Source: Closterium sp. NIES-65 (Eukaryota > Streptophyta > Zygnematophyceae > Desmidiales > Closteriaceae). Taken from it: 64,000 nt of DNA. Made by a program: the position numbers and the translations under genes. The notes below the pieces were generated by a model, which saw nothing but the letters and a program-made list of their open reading frames with translations, was not told where the DNA came from and made no database searches. The stretch covers positions 1,302,001 to 1,366,000 of the forward strand of contig CANXME010001453.1 in the NCBI GenBank assembly GCA_948144175.1, written 5' to 3'. This document shows positions 42,080 to 53,599 of this stretch, one piece after another (position 1 is the first letter of the stretch; the number at the start of each line of letters is the position of its first letter).

Positions 42080-43399
42080 CTAGACACTAGGAGTCAGGTC
42101 CAGCTGCATGGTGATCTGCTCCATCTGCTGAGACACCCTGGCCTCCGGCTGTTTCACCCAGCTCCCATACATCATGCCCTCAACAAACTTTACATCCCTG
42201 CTGTCAAACAACACACCCTTGGAAGGTTCCCACAGCAGCCATCCCTTGCTCTCAGCAGCCAGCCATAAATGCACACACCAGATTGCACTTGCCCCCAACG
42301 TATTGCAGTAGGTGTTGGGGACGTGGGCCACTACCATGCAACCGAACACCCTCAGCATGTCCACCGACGGCATCCTACCAAGCCACCTCTCCAACGGCAC
42401 CCACGAGTCATCCCCAACGTTTGTGAGTACCCTGTTCTTAGCGACGGTAGCGTGCCGAACAGCATGGGGCCACATCAAGTTGCCCAGCCCAGATTCTATA
42501 AGCAGCGCCCTGGCTGTCTCCAGAATTGTCCGGTTCGCCCGTTCTTCTACACCGTTAGACTGTGGGGTGTAAGCCGTGGTCAGCTCCCTCTGGATGCCCT
42601 GCTTCTTGACCCAAGCCGTCATCTGAGCTCCAAGGAACTCACCACCCCGATCTGTCCTAATCCGCTTCACCACATACTCCGCTTGCTTCTCCACGAATGA
42701 CAGCCAATCTTCCCGTATCGTAGAGGTGGCATGGTCCTTTTGCTTCAGCGGATATGCCCACATAAGCATGCTCCAAACATCCACTATGGTCAGAAAGTAG
42801 CGCCCCCCCTTGTGCCCCTGAACCGGCAGCGGCCCCACCAATTCCATGTGGAGCAGCTCCAATAGCTTCTTGCTCCTGGCAACCATACTATGGAAGGGGA
42901 AACGGGTAAACTTTGAGAGCCAACAGATTTCACAATTCTCATCAGGTGGCTGTCGGTTCAGCTTCAGACCCTTAACGGCTCCACCTTTCTCCAATTGCTT
43001 CAACAAGGGCATTGCCACATGCCCCAAGCGTAAGCGTGCCGTTGCCCAATCCGTCTCCCTAGATCTGGCCGACATTTTCACACCAACCCCTCCAACGGCG
43101 TTGCACTCCCCCTGGGATGCAGACCCCTCTCCAGCCTGCCCCCCACTATGCCACGCCAATGCCGGCAGTTGCCACATGGATCTGTACACGTCCTTGCTCT
43201 CGTGCAGATCCCAAAGCACCCGATTGCCCAGCTGCCCCTTGTAAGTGCGTGCCCCATCCGTATTAGTACTCACCCTAGCCTTGCCAATCTTACGGAGGGA
43301 GATGAGGTTGGCCTTGAGTTCAGGAACGAGGAGAACGTCGTGCAGCACCACCGGCTTGCCATCTGCTCCCTTAAACGCAGTTCGTCCCGCACCAGCCAC
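42080..43399 (-). pseudogene. A-2 integrase
   Basis: Open minus frame of 439 codons: protease C-terminus (AFKGADGKPVVLHDVLLV, LKANLISLRKIGKARVS), pre-integrase ATARLRLGHVAMPLL, zinc-binding CEICWLSKFTRFPF, core HMELVGPLPVQG (first Asp changed to Glu), RTDRGGEFLGAQ, SNGVEERANRTIL, and C-terminal VFGCMVVAHVPNTY. The frame ends in the linker at LDLTPSV. A single copy of the segment duplicated in A-1 is present. Confidence 0.85.
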
Positions 43400-43423
43400 C
43401 TTCAGCGCGTGTCCAGAGGCGGA

Positions 43424-44695
43424 TCACACCTCATTAATCGGTGCCACTCGTACGTAGTCCAGCAGGTCTTTTCGCGGCGTCATCGTCCAAGCAGCGCCCG
43501 TGTCCAACACCCAATAGTCCAGGGGGTGCAGCTTTGCTCCAAACTTGGCAGGGGTGTCTCCTAGCTCCCCGTGCTCTCCAATATAAAAGAACTGTTCAGC
43601 GGTGCGCTCCTTCTTCTTTTCCGCACCGCCGTTGCTCTTGGGGTTGTTCTCGGACAAATCGGCGACAATGTTCGCACCGTTTTTCTGGTTCCTCCGCGCG
43701 CCGCCATCCTGGTGACAATTCTGGGGGGTCAATCCATTGGGTTTCTTATAGCACAAAAACCAGAGGTGCCCCTCCTTCTCACAATACCAGCAACTCCCTT
43801 TCATTTTGCCACCAGCACCCGACTTGCCCCCACGTCCAGATTTCGCACCGCGACCCCAACCGGTACCTCCTTGTTGGTCGTTGGAGTCGTCGTCTTTCTT
43901 TGCACCGCGTCTAGCACCACCGAAGCCACGTCCTTTGCCACGTCGGCTCCCTTGCATCCCGTAGCCGCTGCTGCCGTCGTCTCCACCCCTCAGTTGGCGG
44001 CGACGGAAGTCCTCCTCCAGAATTTTCGTCCGCACCCACTCGAGCGTCCACAAGCTCTGGTTCTGCGGCAGGCTTAATCCGCTCGTGATATGAAGCTACG
44101 ATTCTGGCAGCAGCGAGAGCATCTTCAGGCACTTGGTCTGCTCCGGGTAGGTGATTCCCCCGATCGCCAGCTTCGCGTAGAGATCACGCATCTTGTCCAG
44201 GATGGGTTGCATCAGCTCTCCCTCGCTTAGGCGCAACGCAGACAGCTTTCTCTCCATCATGAGCGTCGCAGCGATGGAGGTAGGGGCGTGCAGCTCCTTC
44301 AACACTGTCCACGCCTTCGGACCGCACTCAACCTCCGGTAGCAGGTGTATGACGTGGTGACGCTGGTTCAGCTCCAAACTCTGCGACATCAAGTAGTAGC
44401 CAGCCGAGGCGCGCTCGTCCCAATCTACCTGAAGGGCGGGGTCACTAGGTCTAAGCTCCTTCCCAATCATTAGTTTCAGCAAACCGATCTGACGGAAATA
44501 AAGTTGCATTTTTGAGGCCCAATCATCATAGCCCTCACCATTGAACTTCTCGATGGTGAGATTTTTCAACACCTCCTTGATCAGCAAGCCCTGGCTTGTT
44601 CGCGCTCCCCTTGGCTCAGAAACACCAGAATCTTGGCTGCCGCTACGATCTTGGGCTGAAGACTGACCAGCTACCGCCGAGGTGTTGCCCGCCAT
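43424..44695 (-). pseudogene. A-2 gag and protease
   Basis: Gag starts at 44695 (MAGNTSAVAGQSSAQD) and runs 199 codons through RQIGLLKLMIGKELRPSD, HHVIHLLPEVECGPKAW and MERKLSALRLSEGELMQP to LKMLSLLPES and a stop (44096). It includes the ~300-bp capsid part missing from A-1 and A-3. The tail continues in other frames: zinc knuckle CWYCEKEGHLWFLC and protease VLDTGAAWTMTPRKDLL (43424-44053). It is interrupted but domain-complete. Confidence 0.84.
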
Positions 44696-44722
44696 AGCTA
44701 CCTATAACGAGGATCACTATAA

Positions 44723-44738
44723 CGCAGCTCTGATACCA
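44723..44738 (-). promoter_or_regulatory. A-2 primer-binding site
   Basis: tggtatcagagctgcg on minus, three bases inside the LTR, matching the initiator-Met-type site. Confidence 0.88.
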
Positions 44739-44741
44739 GCT

Positions 44742-45813
44742 TGTTGGTGTAAGGGCCTAATAAACTCAACCTATTAAGACTTTATCACACATAAAACCTC
44801 TCCTTGGGGTCACCTCCAAAGGTCCTTGGGTGCCTGGTACAACACCAGCCCCTATCCTCGGGTCCGAGTTTGTAGAGAGAGGGATCAAGAGGGACTTAGT
44901 CAAAGCAGCAAGAGTACCTTGAATGTTGCGCAGTGTATCTTGCAGACGGTCGATCGGATTAAGCTGAGAATTTTTTATTTCGAAGCTCGCTCCAAGAGCT
45001 TTAAAATGAACCAAGTTGCCTCGCGAAAAGTTCTGCCATTACGAAGTTATGGCTCGGACAGCGTTTGCCTAGCGTTAGAGTGCTAGCGTACTAGCGTTGA
45101 CTCGGGTAGCATTCCGCCGTCGCACCGCGTAGAAAGGAAATTCCAGCAAGGAAGGAATTCGCTTGAATCAATTTCACTATATCCAGGTACAAAAAGAGAA
45201 AGAATAAATAGTTCTAGCTAGCAAGGTCCTTGGGAATAAATCTGGGAGCAACCAAGTATGATTCCAAATAATTCAAGCAACTGAACCAACCTGGCTGGAC
45301 AAAACAGCAGGTGATAGGTTGGTAAACAACCCCTGGTTCTGTTTTTCCAACCTGGGAAAACAACAACCACGTTCAGGTCCTAAAAACAGAACCTGTTTTG
45401 TCTTTGCCCAACCAGCCAAACGCTGGTTCCGCTGGTTTCCCCTGGCCCTGTAGCATACAGATATAGACAAACAACATCCCACCTTCACCTAAATTGTACC
45501 TCTATAGTGCCTGCCCTGCTACATTATAGTCAACCAAACAAAATAGTACAATTTCAGGTGGATAGAACTGAATCTGCGCAATCAAATAAGTTGAACCACA
45601 AAGCTTCCATCTTGGGTTCCTTTGCAAGCTCGTCCTTTCTTCTTGTACTGTTCCTAGCGCGTACAATGTTGTGCCGAAGCGCACATTGCACGAGTTTTTG
45701 CAAATCCATCAAGCAAAATTTGCGAAAGCAAACAAACACACGAATGCATTCGCACACGCATAATCGTACAAACAGACGGCAGGATGTAGTGCAATGTGAA
45801 TTTGCATCCAACA
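44742..45813 (-). mobile_element. A-2 5' LTR (1072 bp)
   Basis: Plus reading tgttggtgtaag ... gaatttgcatccaaca, followed by TSD agggc. Uninterrupted. Confidence 0.92.
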
Positions 45814-45818
45814 AGGGC

Positions 45819-46080
45819 GGCGTCCCAGGCTCCTAGGACGCCGTGCAGACGCCTAGGTCGGCGTCCGGCCTTCCAAGACGCCGTGCGGACGCCCAGGTTA
45901 GCGTCTGGCCTTCCAGGACGCCAACCAGGCGTCCAAGGCGCCGACCTAGCATCCAGGACGGGGTTCTCTTGCCCGGCGCCCTCCAGCTTGGCGCCCTCCA
46001 GCTCGGCGCCCTTGCATTGGCCCCCGTGCTCACTGCTGCATGTCGGCTGCAACCCCCCGCATATCCGACCACGAGGTCGG
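45819..46080 (-). repeat. Putative B-family LTR, part 2: GC-rich degenerate ~40-bp repeats
   Basis: Continues the repeat broken at 26617: ggacgccgtgc.gacgcc-type units recur at about 45836, 45870 and 45910. Its right boundary with gypsy G3 is not sharp; I place it near 46080. Confidence 0.5.
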
Positions 46081-46659
46081 CTACGCCCAAGCGAGGACAG
46101 CGCCAAACAACACTCCCGTTGACAAGGTGAGTGTTGGGTCGTGGCGGATGGCGAGTTGTACGCGAACTCGATGAGTGGCAATTGCTGTTCTTACATGGAC
46201 GGGTCGTCGCACGTCACTCGGATGAACTGTCTGTCCGTTGTTCTCGGGGGTCTCGGGGTGGTACGAAGACTTGAACTGTAGTTGCGTGCTAAACTGCTGC
46301 CATAAGTTCCGCCAGAAGTTGCTGGTAAATTTCGTGTCTCGGTCTCTGGTGATCGATGCTGGTATTCCGTGCAGTCGAATGACGGGGGGGATGAAGAGGC
46401 GGGCTGTTTCTTCAGATGTGATTGATTTCTTGCAAGCTGCGAAATGAGCCATTTTCATCATCCGATCGACAACTACCAAGATTACGTCATTCCCACTAGC
46501 TCGAGCCGGTAACCCCATGACGAAGTCTATCGTCACCTGCTGCGAAGCACACTCTAGGGGTGGTATCGGCTGTAAATGTCTTGCTGGCCGCTTCTGTGAT
46601 GATTTCATGAGTTTGCAGGTGGGACACGATGCTACGTGTCGCTGTACGTTGGTCAGCAC
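46081..46659 (-). pseudogene. G3 integrase
   Basis: Minus frame: finger VQRHVASCPTCKLMKSSQ (HHCC), core VTIDFVMGLPARASGNDV, TRDRDTKFTSNFWRNL, then SSYHPETPENNGQTVHP where the catalytic Glu region (TER.N) is degraded. A second frame (46085-46181) gives MPLIEFAYNSPSATTQHSP. The DDE triad is incomplete. Confidence 0.8.
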
Positions 46660-46859
46660 CTCGGCCCATTACTAATATCGCTGCAGCTGCTGCTGTGTTT
46701 TCTCCACACCGAAATGTTCTGAGGTAACCCCGTCTTGTGCCTCCTGTAGTAAAATATCCCTTAGTAAAGTCTAGACCGGTACTCAGATGCGGTCGGTGCC
46801 AGTTTTTATGTAATAAATCCCTTTCGCTGTTGCGAACTGGTGCGAGTTGCCTCAAGTTA

Positions 46860-48110
46860 AGAAAGGGTTTGTCTGATAACCATGCTTAAATAGTCCTGTA
46901 GGTAGTGGGCGGTCTGGGCGAGTAGTATTGCGTGAATGTGGGCAGTGGGGCGGGTCAGTGCATCAGCGATGGTGGATGCCCCCTTTTTGTATGTGACCGT
47001 ATAGAAAAAAAAATTACTCGGGGAAATCAAGCCAACGAATTTGTCGTGGGTTGATTTGAGGTTGTGTACAGAGGTACTGTAGTGGTTTGTGGTCTATCCG
47101 TACTGTCATGTCTGCGCCAGTCAACTGGCAGTGCCCGACTTTGAATGCGTGCACGATCGCGAGCATTTTGCGGTCGTGTATTGGTTAATTCTTCTTGTGT
47201 GAATGCAACTTTCATGATTCGTACGCGATGGGTTCAAAGCCGTTGCCGCAATCCTGTAATAGTACCACTCCGATGGCGATGTTGCTTGCGTCTGTAACCA
47301 CTTTGAATGGGCGGTGTGGGTCGGCGATGAGCAGTACGGATGATGAACAGAGATTTTTTTCCAGGGCAGAGAAGGCCGCATGCTCTTTCTCCCTCCATGT
47401 AAATGCGACCCCCTTCCATAGCAGATCCGTTAGAGGGGCGATTAACCATGCCATGTCGGGGACAAATAGACGCACATAGTTAACGAACCCTAAGAAACCT
47501 TGCAGTTCCGTGATATTCGTTGGGAAGGGTGCCACTCTTTTACCATGTCCAGCTTCATTGGGTCAATCTCAACTCCAGCCTTCAAAATAACTTGCCCCAA
47601 AAATGCTAACCTATCTTGAAAAATCTCGCACTTGGAACCCTTGGTCAGTAGTCGGTGTTCGTCTAAATTTTAAAGAACTACTTCCATGCTGCTGTTTGTC
47701 ACGAATATAGACGAGGATATTGTCGAGGTAAACTATGACGCATTTATCTAAGACTGGCCTACACACCTTGTTCATGGTCATCTAAAATGTCGTCGGTGTG
47801 TTGGTCAGCCCGAATGGCATCGCGGTGTATTCGAATGACCTGTACCTAGTCCTAAATGCCGTGTTGGCGCAGTCCGATGGTTCGTCCCAAATTTGGTGGT
47901 AACCTCATCGTAAATTGGTTTTGAAAAAGACACGTGCCATTCGCAGTTGATCTATGAGTTCATCAGCGTGGGGAATGGAGTACTGAGATTTTACTGTTAC
48001 CCTGTTCAGTGCTCTGTAGTCCATACACATGCGAAACCTTGCATCTTTTTTCGGTGTGAACAGTATCAGTGCGGGGAACGGTGACAAGCCTGATCAGATG
48101 AATTTTTTCT
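46860..48110 (-). pseudogene. G3 reverse transcriptase and RNase H
   Basis: RT pieces: LILFTPKKDARFRMCMDY and RALNRVTVKSQYSIPHADEL (47905-48087), a YLDN in place of YLDD near 47720 (DNA tacctcgacaatatcctc on minus), then ITELQGFLGFVNYVRLFV and the RNase H start FKVVTDASNIAIGVVLL (47212-47535). The rest of RNase H and the linker (46860-47210) are degraded but partly readable. Confidence 0.75.
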
Positions 48111-49779
48111 CTAACACTTAATCTAACTGCTTCCTCAGTTTGTCGAGCTCGGGTTGTGTCGGTCTGAACTGTCGCTATACAGTTAGCTATGCTCCTGGCT
48201 CTAGTTCTATGTGGTGGTCGTGCGTTCACTGAGGTGGCAGTCCTTCCGGTAGGTCGTCTGGAAAAATCCGCGGGTCTTTATCTGTTTTTGTAGTTCGGGT
48301 GGTAATGCTGTTAGCAGTTTCTGAAAATCGCTTAACTGCTCTGCTTCTCCTACCAACGCTATATCCACCACGTACACGTCAGCTCTAGCGGCGACAGCCC
48401 GTTTCATCGTGATGGCATTGACGTGGAACGACGAAGAGTCGGATGACTGCCAGCGATGTAATTTGACCCAGTTACCACTACTTCGCACAGTGCAGCTACC
48501 AGTTATCCAGTCGATTCGTGGATTGTAACATCACAGACAATCACGCCCCAGTAAAATGTCGTGCCCATCCAATGTCGTCGCGAGCATTTATTGTGTAAAC
48601 CCGAAGTTCCCCCCGTATCAAACTTTCACCCTCTCCACTTTCTCCCTTATTGCCAGTGGCATGCCGTCAATTAAGCGTGCGTAAATCTCTGGTAAAGAGC
48701 GGCTAAGTGTCAGCATCAGCTTCCGTGTAGTTGTGGTTTCAACTAAGATGTGACTTGCTCCTCCATCGATAAAAAAACTTCGCTGATGTCCCTTGTATTT
48801 TCCCTTCCTGTGAGACTCCCTCCCCTGCTCTACTCCGCAGCGTATTAGCTCCTCTGGGCATTCGCTCTTGCAAATGGCCTGGACTGTTGCAAACAAAGAA
48901 GCGCCCCTTAAATGGCGCAGCAACTGCATTCGCCGCAACGGTGAGTACGGTGGCGTGCTCAGTCGATCCCTGAGAGCGATGTCGGTAATAGGACCCCGGT
49001 CTTGGACGGCGCAAAATGTCTATTTTCTCGGTGAGCGCGAGGATTATATTAAAATTCGATAGCTTGCATAATATGATTTCATGCGAGATGTCCGGCTTCA
49101 ACTCTTTGACGTAACGGTCCGCCCGCTCCGCCTCGTCCATGTTCCTGACTTGCTCGTACAGTGAGAGAAACCCACTCGTGTAGTCTTGGACCAACCCAAG
49201 TTGTCACCAAGTACGCAGTTTTTGACGTGCCAAAATGGAAGCCGCGATCGGCTTGAAGCTCGCCCGAAGCCCTGCGCACCACGCATCTCACGTGCTGTAC
49301 TGGGCGGTTTCGCAGAACAAACTCCACGTAACGGCTGGACACGTAGGCCCTCCCCCCTGCGACGGCGGCCCGTAGGCGCGTGGCAACATCACGATGACTC
49401 GCCACCAGACCATGGCGGGGCCCCTCAGCGGCGAAACAGCATAGTGAATCTTCACTGCGTCCGAGTCGACGTAATTCGCGTCAAAGAAGACGTTCATCAT
49501 GAAAATCCACGATTGAACCATCGGACCTCAACGTTGGCTAGGATCAAAGCAGGGCGAGCGCTGCGGCTTGAGCGGCATCGGTGCGATGACATGATTGTTG
49601 CCACTTGTTGGTGCAAACTCCACGTGCCGACGGGCTTCGCGAGACCCGGTTCTTATCCATGCCAGGCATCGATTGAGCGGCGCCATCACTGGCTGCGCCT
49701 GAGTGTTATCCCACGCTATCGTGATGTGACGGTGTGCCAGAGAAGATGATAATCGGTTCCTCTGATTGCGCGGGTGCAT
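48111..49779 (-). pseudogene. G3 gag and protease
   Basis: 49528-49779 starts MHPRNQRNRLSSSLAHRH. 49079-49405 and 48739-49194 give gag core pieces (VQDYTSGFLSLYEQVRNM, ADRYVKELKPDISHEI), then a knuckle remnant CNSPGHLQERM with a lost frame. 48618-48938 gives the protease FFIDGGASHILV, where the usual Asp-Ser-Gly is Asp-Gly-Gly. 48111-48600 is degraded PR-RT spacer. Confidence 0.68.
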
Positions 49780-49789
49780 TTGCAGGTGC

Positions 49790-50041
49790 GTGTGTTGGTC
49801 TTAGTTCTAACCACATGAGTAAGTAACGCACTTACTCTTGGTACCACCTATATGGGTAAAAAACGCACTTACTCTTAAAACCAACCAACCTCGGCGCTCG
49901 GCCCGTCACGCGGCCCCTTTTGACGCAACACCGTTACCATTGATGTTTCGCTATATATTCTTCGCTCATGCCTTCGCACGATGTACTATTTTACTTTGAT
50001 ATTGCAATTCTCGCTCGCTCGTTCATTTGCACTCGTAACAC
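49790..50041 (+). mobile_element. Gypsy G2 5' LTR, right part (putative)
   Basis: Ends in ttgcactcgtaaca just before a primer-site-like cttggtatttagagcc (50040-50055). TATA-like ctatatatt lies near 49950. Two units of a ~37-bp repeat (49812-49890) are the reverse complement of the array at 58709-59058. The left LTR end is not resolved. Confidence 0.5.
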
Positions 50042-50351
50042 TTGGTATTTAGAGCCTACGATCTCCTATTGGATCGCACCCACACATTCGCTTCTCCACT
50101 ATCTCAATTTTTGGAAGGGGTAGACGTCTCTCAGCAGTCAAGCACCACCGTTCAAAATCCTCTCTCGAAAGCACACACAACCACAACTGAGGCTTTCGCT
50201 GAGGCCAACACCTCCGCCATGGCCGAATTCAATCTCACGACACTGACGCTTGAGCAACTCGAACGTCTCGTGCACCAACTCAAAGATTCGGCGATCAAAA
50301 TTGCGGCACTGATGGCGGAATGTGACTCTGCCCGCCAGCAATCAACCATGA
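50042..50351 (+). pseudogene. G2 gag N-terminus
   Basis: Open frame from the primer site; the likely start is ATG 50219 (MAEFNLTTLTLEQLERLVHQ), followed by LKDSAIKIAALMAE. It resembles gypsy gag starts with a short amphipathic helix, but I recognise no capsid motif. It is cut near 50352 by GC-rich B-type LTR sequence. Confidence 0.45.
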
Positions 50352-50869
50352 ATGCCCTGGACGACTGCAAGGTGTCCTGGGCGTCTGGACTGTCAAGTTA
50401 CAAAAATATAAGTTGACTAAGGAAAGTGAAAACAAACAAGATATAGCAAGCATAACCCTAACCCTAGGAATACATGAAGTACACCTAGACTAACACAAAT
50501 AAGCTATAACAAATATAGCTTGACAGACCCCCATAGTCTAGGTGACGCTAGCTCTGTGGAAAGCAACACACAACAAGGGTCATAGGACCAGTTCGCAAAA
50601 AACACAACAAATATCATGGTGGATCTCAAGATCACCACACAGTCCAAGAACAAGCAAGGGGCCACAAGGCTAGTCCACAAGCAAGGATATAGCAAATATA
50701 GAAGATGCAAGAGTACACGAGAAGCATCTCTACAGAAGCACAGGGCCACAAGGCCAGTCTAGATGCATATATATATAGCAAATATAAAGAGATGCCAAAG
50801 AACAGAGCAAAGCATCTCTAAACAAGCAAGTGAGGGCCAATAGATATAAGGCCAAGCTGGGTGCAGAAA

Positions 50870-52330
50870 CGCTGGTGGTCACAAGGCGGCAACGCCTTGG
50901 TGAAGATATCTGCTGTGTTGGCCTCAGAGACCAGACGTACCACGCGTGCCTGGCCACGCTGTTGCAACTCACGCAGAAGGAAGTAACGAAGTTGGATGTG
51001 CTTCGCCTTCCCAACCAGTCAAGGCTCCTCACACAATAGGACAGCAGACCTGTTGTCGGCGAACAAGACTGGGGGAGAGCGAGGTCGCTCACCAAGGTCG
51101 GTGAGAAGGAAAGACAGCCAGCGAAGCTCCTGAGCAGCCATGGCCGCAGTGTACACCTCTGCCTCACAGCTGGAACCGGCGACAGACGACGCCCGAGTCG
51201 ACCGCCACGAAACAGCACTTGCTCCGAGGCTAAAGGAGAACCCCTGTGTAGACCGGCGCGTCTCCGCGTCGTCGGCCCACAACGAGTCTGAGTAACCTAT
51301 TAGTGTAACTGGCTGCTTCCCTCCAAGGACAAGTCCCATGCCTGATGTACTCGCCACATACTTCGCCACCCTCTTACCCACGTACCAGTGGGAAGGTCGG
51401 TGTCTCCCAGGCGCAACAGAACGCGCAAGGACGCTAAGAGGGTAAGCTAGGTCTGGGCGAGTGCAGGTCATCAGGTACATGAGACAACCCACCAGCTGAG
51501 GGTATGGACCGCTGGACTCAAATGGCTCGTCCGAAGGTGGAGCCGTGAGCCCATGATCCACACCAAGAGGGGTGAGCTGTACATTGGAGAACGGGAAGCA
51601 AAACCGCGTGAGGATCTCCTCGACCATATGCGACTGAGTCAGCGTAATGGTGCGAGCTGCCCTGTCCCTGATGATCTCCAGGCCAAGGTACTGCTGCAGC
51701 TCACCAAGGTGTGTGCAAGTGTGTCTCCTCTTCAGTTCCTCCTTCACGGAGGCCAGTGTGCACCGGTTGGGAGTGGCGAACACCAGGTCGTCGACGTAGA
51801 CCAGGACAAACAACGGGGTCGAGCCACGGCAAACGAACAGTGACGGGTCAGCACATGACGGAAAGAAGTCAAGCGCTGCAAGGGTCGAGCGAAGTGTGTC
51901 GTGCCACTCACGTGGAGCGTGACGCAAGCCGTAGACTGGTCGATGCAGCTGCCACTGGGTCCCAAGTGGAAAAGAGCCAGTGAAGCCAGGCGGGCGACGC
52001 AGCTAGATCTGCTCGTGTAGGCTCCCCTGAAGGAACGCGGTGGAAAAGTCCAAGGAGTGCAACTCGTAGTCGCGCTGTGCAGCAATATGCAGCAACACCC
52101 AAAGAGTACTCATCTTTGGGGTGGGAGCAAAGGTCTCGAAGAAGTCCATCCCCTCTTGCTGACTGAAGCCTCTGACCACATAGCGCGCCTTGAATACAGG
52201 TGGTGATCCAGGCGGCCGCTTCACCTTGTAGAGCCATCGGCCACAGCAACGTTCGTCCCAGGTGGTGGGACTGTGTTGACGTAAGTGCCTGTGGACCTAT
52301 AAGATGCCAGCTTTGCCTCCTCAGCTGCTA
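50870..52330 (-). pseudogene. E2 reverse transcriptase and RNase H
   Basis: 52003-52224 gives KRPPGSPPVFKARYVV, TPKMSTLWVLLHIAAQRD and STAFLQGSLHEQI, then a TAG (52003-52005) in place of the Trp before LRRP. 51019-51927 (302 codons) gives APREWHDTLRSTLAALDF, LVYVDDLVFATPN, YLGLEIIRDRAARTITL, MTCTRPDLAYPLSVLA, and RNase H SDSLWADDAETRRSTQGF and CEAEVYTAAMAAQELRW to LLCEEP. The last RNase H part is shifted. YVDD is intact. Confidence 0.83.
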
Positions 52331-53590
52331 TCTAGTACAAAGCCCAGGGTCCCGAGACCGCCTCGGCGTGAGTGCGAGGTATCGGGATGTCAAGGGCATC
52401 TGGATCTCCCTCAGGGGCACGTAGCATGGCGCAGAGATGAGGAACAGCGACCGCAAGGAAACCAAGCTCGAACTGCCTGTCCTCAAGGACCTCCAAGGGA
52501 AAGAGAGGAGCACCCCAAGAGAACGGAGAACGAGCAGGGCCACTCACCACGTGAGCGGCGTAGTTAAGCCGGTGGGAAGAGGCAAAGCCAGCGACAGTGG
52601 TAACAAGAGCTAAGAGAGACGACAGGGGTGCAGTCGGGTGAGTCACCAACGCGAAGAAAATACGGGAGACAACAGGACGGGAGGCATGGAGGTAGTCAGA
52701 CAACAGGTCGTGAAGCACAATGAGGGACGACTGAGGGGGCTGTGGAAGGACAGGTGGAGGTGGAACACGAGAGCAAAGAACAAGGTAGAACGGACCGTCT
52801 GCACGGTAACGGGACCGACGACGCTCTGGGGACACAGCACGACTGAGGGGAGAACGACGAGTCCACTGGGACGAGGAAAGGGACTCAATAGGGGGAATAG
52901 GAGGGGACGATAGGGGACCACGAACAAAGCGTGCAGGTGCTGGGTCGGGGAGGTCGCGTAGTCGCAATCGCTGCTGCTCCGCCTCCTCAGGCGTCTGTTG
53001 CCACAGTACCGGCCCCTGCAGCTGCACCCGTGGCTCCGTCTCTGCCCTCTCCTACTGCGACTGCAGCTGCACCCGCTGCTGCAACTGGGACTCCTGCACT
53101 ACCCTCTCCTGCTGCCGTGGTGACTCCTCCTCTACTCTCTCCTGCTGGGTCTGCAACTGTACCTTCAGCTGCGGGTGGGACTCCTGCGCTACCCTCTCCT
53201 GCTGCGGCCGTGACTACTCCACTACTCTCTCCTGCTGGTTCTGTAACTGTACCTGCTGCTGCGGGTGGAACTTCTGCTCTACCCTCTCCTGGTGTGGCCG
53301 AGATTGCTCCGCTAGTCCCTCTCCTGGTGTGTCTGTAACATCACCTGTTGCTGTGGGCGGGAATCCTGCTCTACCCTCTCCTGGTGTGGCCGTGACTCCT
53401 CCTCTACCCTCTCCTGCTGCGGCTGTGACACCTCCTCTACTCTCTCCTGCCGCTGCAGCTGCTGCTGTGTCCTCTCAAAGTGCCAGTGCCTCCAGCTCCA
53501 GCACCCCCAGAACCAGCACCTCCACCATCGACACCCTCGAGGCCTCCAATACCTCCCGTAGGAACACCCCCAGGCTCCGCAGCAACCGGC
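52331..53590 (-). pseudogene. E2 INT-RT linker with Gln-rich repeat
   Basis: 52332-53027 is open: VQLQGPVLWQQTPEEAEQ, RVPPPPVLPQPPQSSLIV, FELGFLAVAVPHLCAML. Upstream, the same frame continues (with a few stops) as a Gln/Glu-rich array of QQERV.QESHPQ-type units. The Pro/Ala-rich open frames on plus (52931-53338, 53329-53643) are shadows of this array. E1 lacks the array. Confidence 0.7.
53040..53460 (-). repeat. 90-bp tandem array in the E2 linker
   Basis: Landmark actctctcctgctgg recurs 90 bp apart (about 53134 and 53224), with further degenerate units on both sides, about 4 copies in all. The unit is 30 codons, so length changes keep the frame. Confidence 0.78.
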
Positions 53591-53599
53591 GGCAGAGAA

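Larger units (their letters stand above)
26618..45813 (-). mobile_element. Ty1/copia element A-2, complete with TSD, split by G1 and D2
   Basis: The only structurally complete A element: 3' LTR in three pieces (26618-26805, 31735-32418, 39850-40080), polypurine tract 40081-40095, pol and gag on minus to 44695, primer-binding site, 5' LTR 44742-45813. Target duplication agggc at 26613-26617 and 45814-45818. Without the two guests its length is about 6.8 kb. Over the first 187 bp the two LTRs differ at about 13 positions (by eye). It has a full-length gag, unlike A-1 and A-3, but carries stops and frameshifts in pol. Confidence 0.93.
46081..49779 (-). mobile_element. Ty3/gypsy element G3, degraded and truncated
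   Basis: Minus-strand gypsy with gag (49079-49779), protease (48618-48938), RT (47540-48110), RNase H (47212-47535) and integrase (46081-46659) in Ty3 order. I cannot assign LTRs. The integrase C-terminus is cut by the B-type LTR near 46080. A gag scrap of the same family lies at 14722-14912. Confidence 0.8.

Noticed and set aside
26618..45813. Functional autonomous retrotransposon among A-2, G1 and D2
   Set aside because: Each has several stops, frameshifts or lost domains; none has an open gag-pol.
50450..50467. Telomere-like aaccctaaccctagg (also at about 56977-56994)
   Set aside because: Only two repeat units, at the same position in both E2 LTRs, so it is LTR sequence and not an interstitial telomere.
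53040..53460. CRISPR-like spaced repeats
   Set aside because: The repeats are contiguous 90-bp coding units without unique spacers, and the sequence is eukaryotic. The same applies to the 37-bp and 270-bp arrays.
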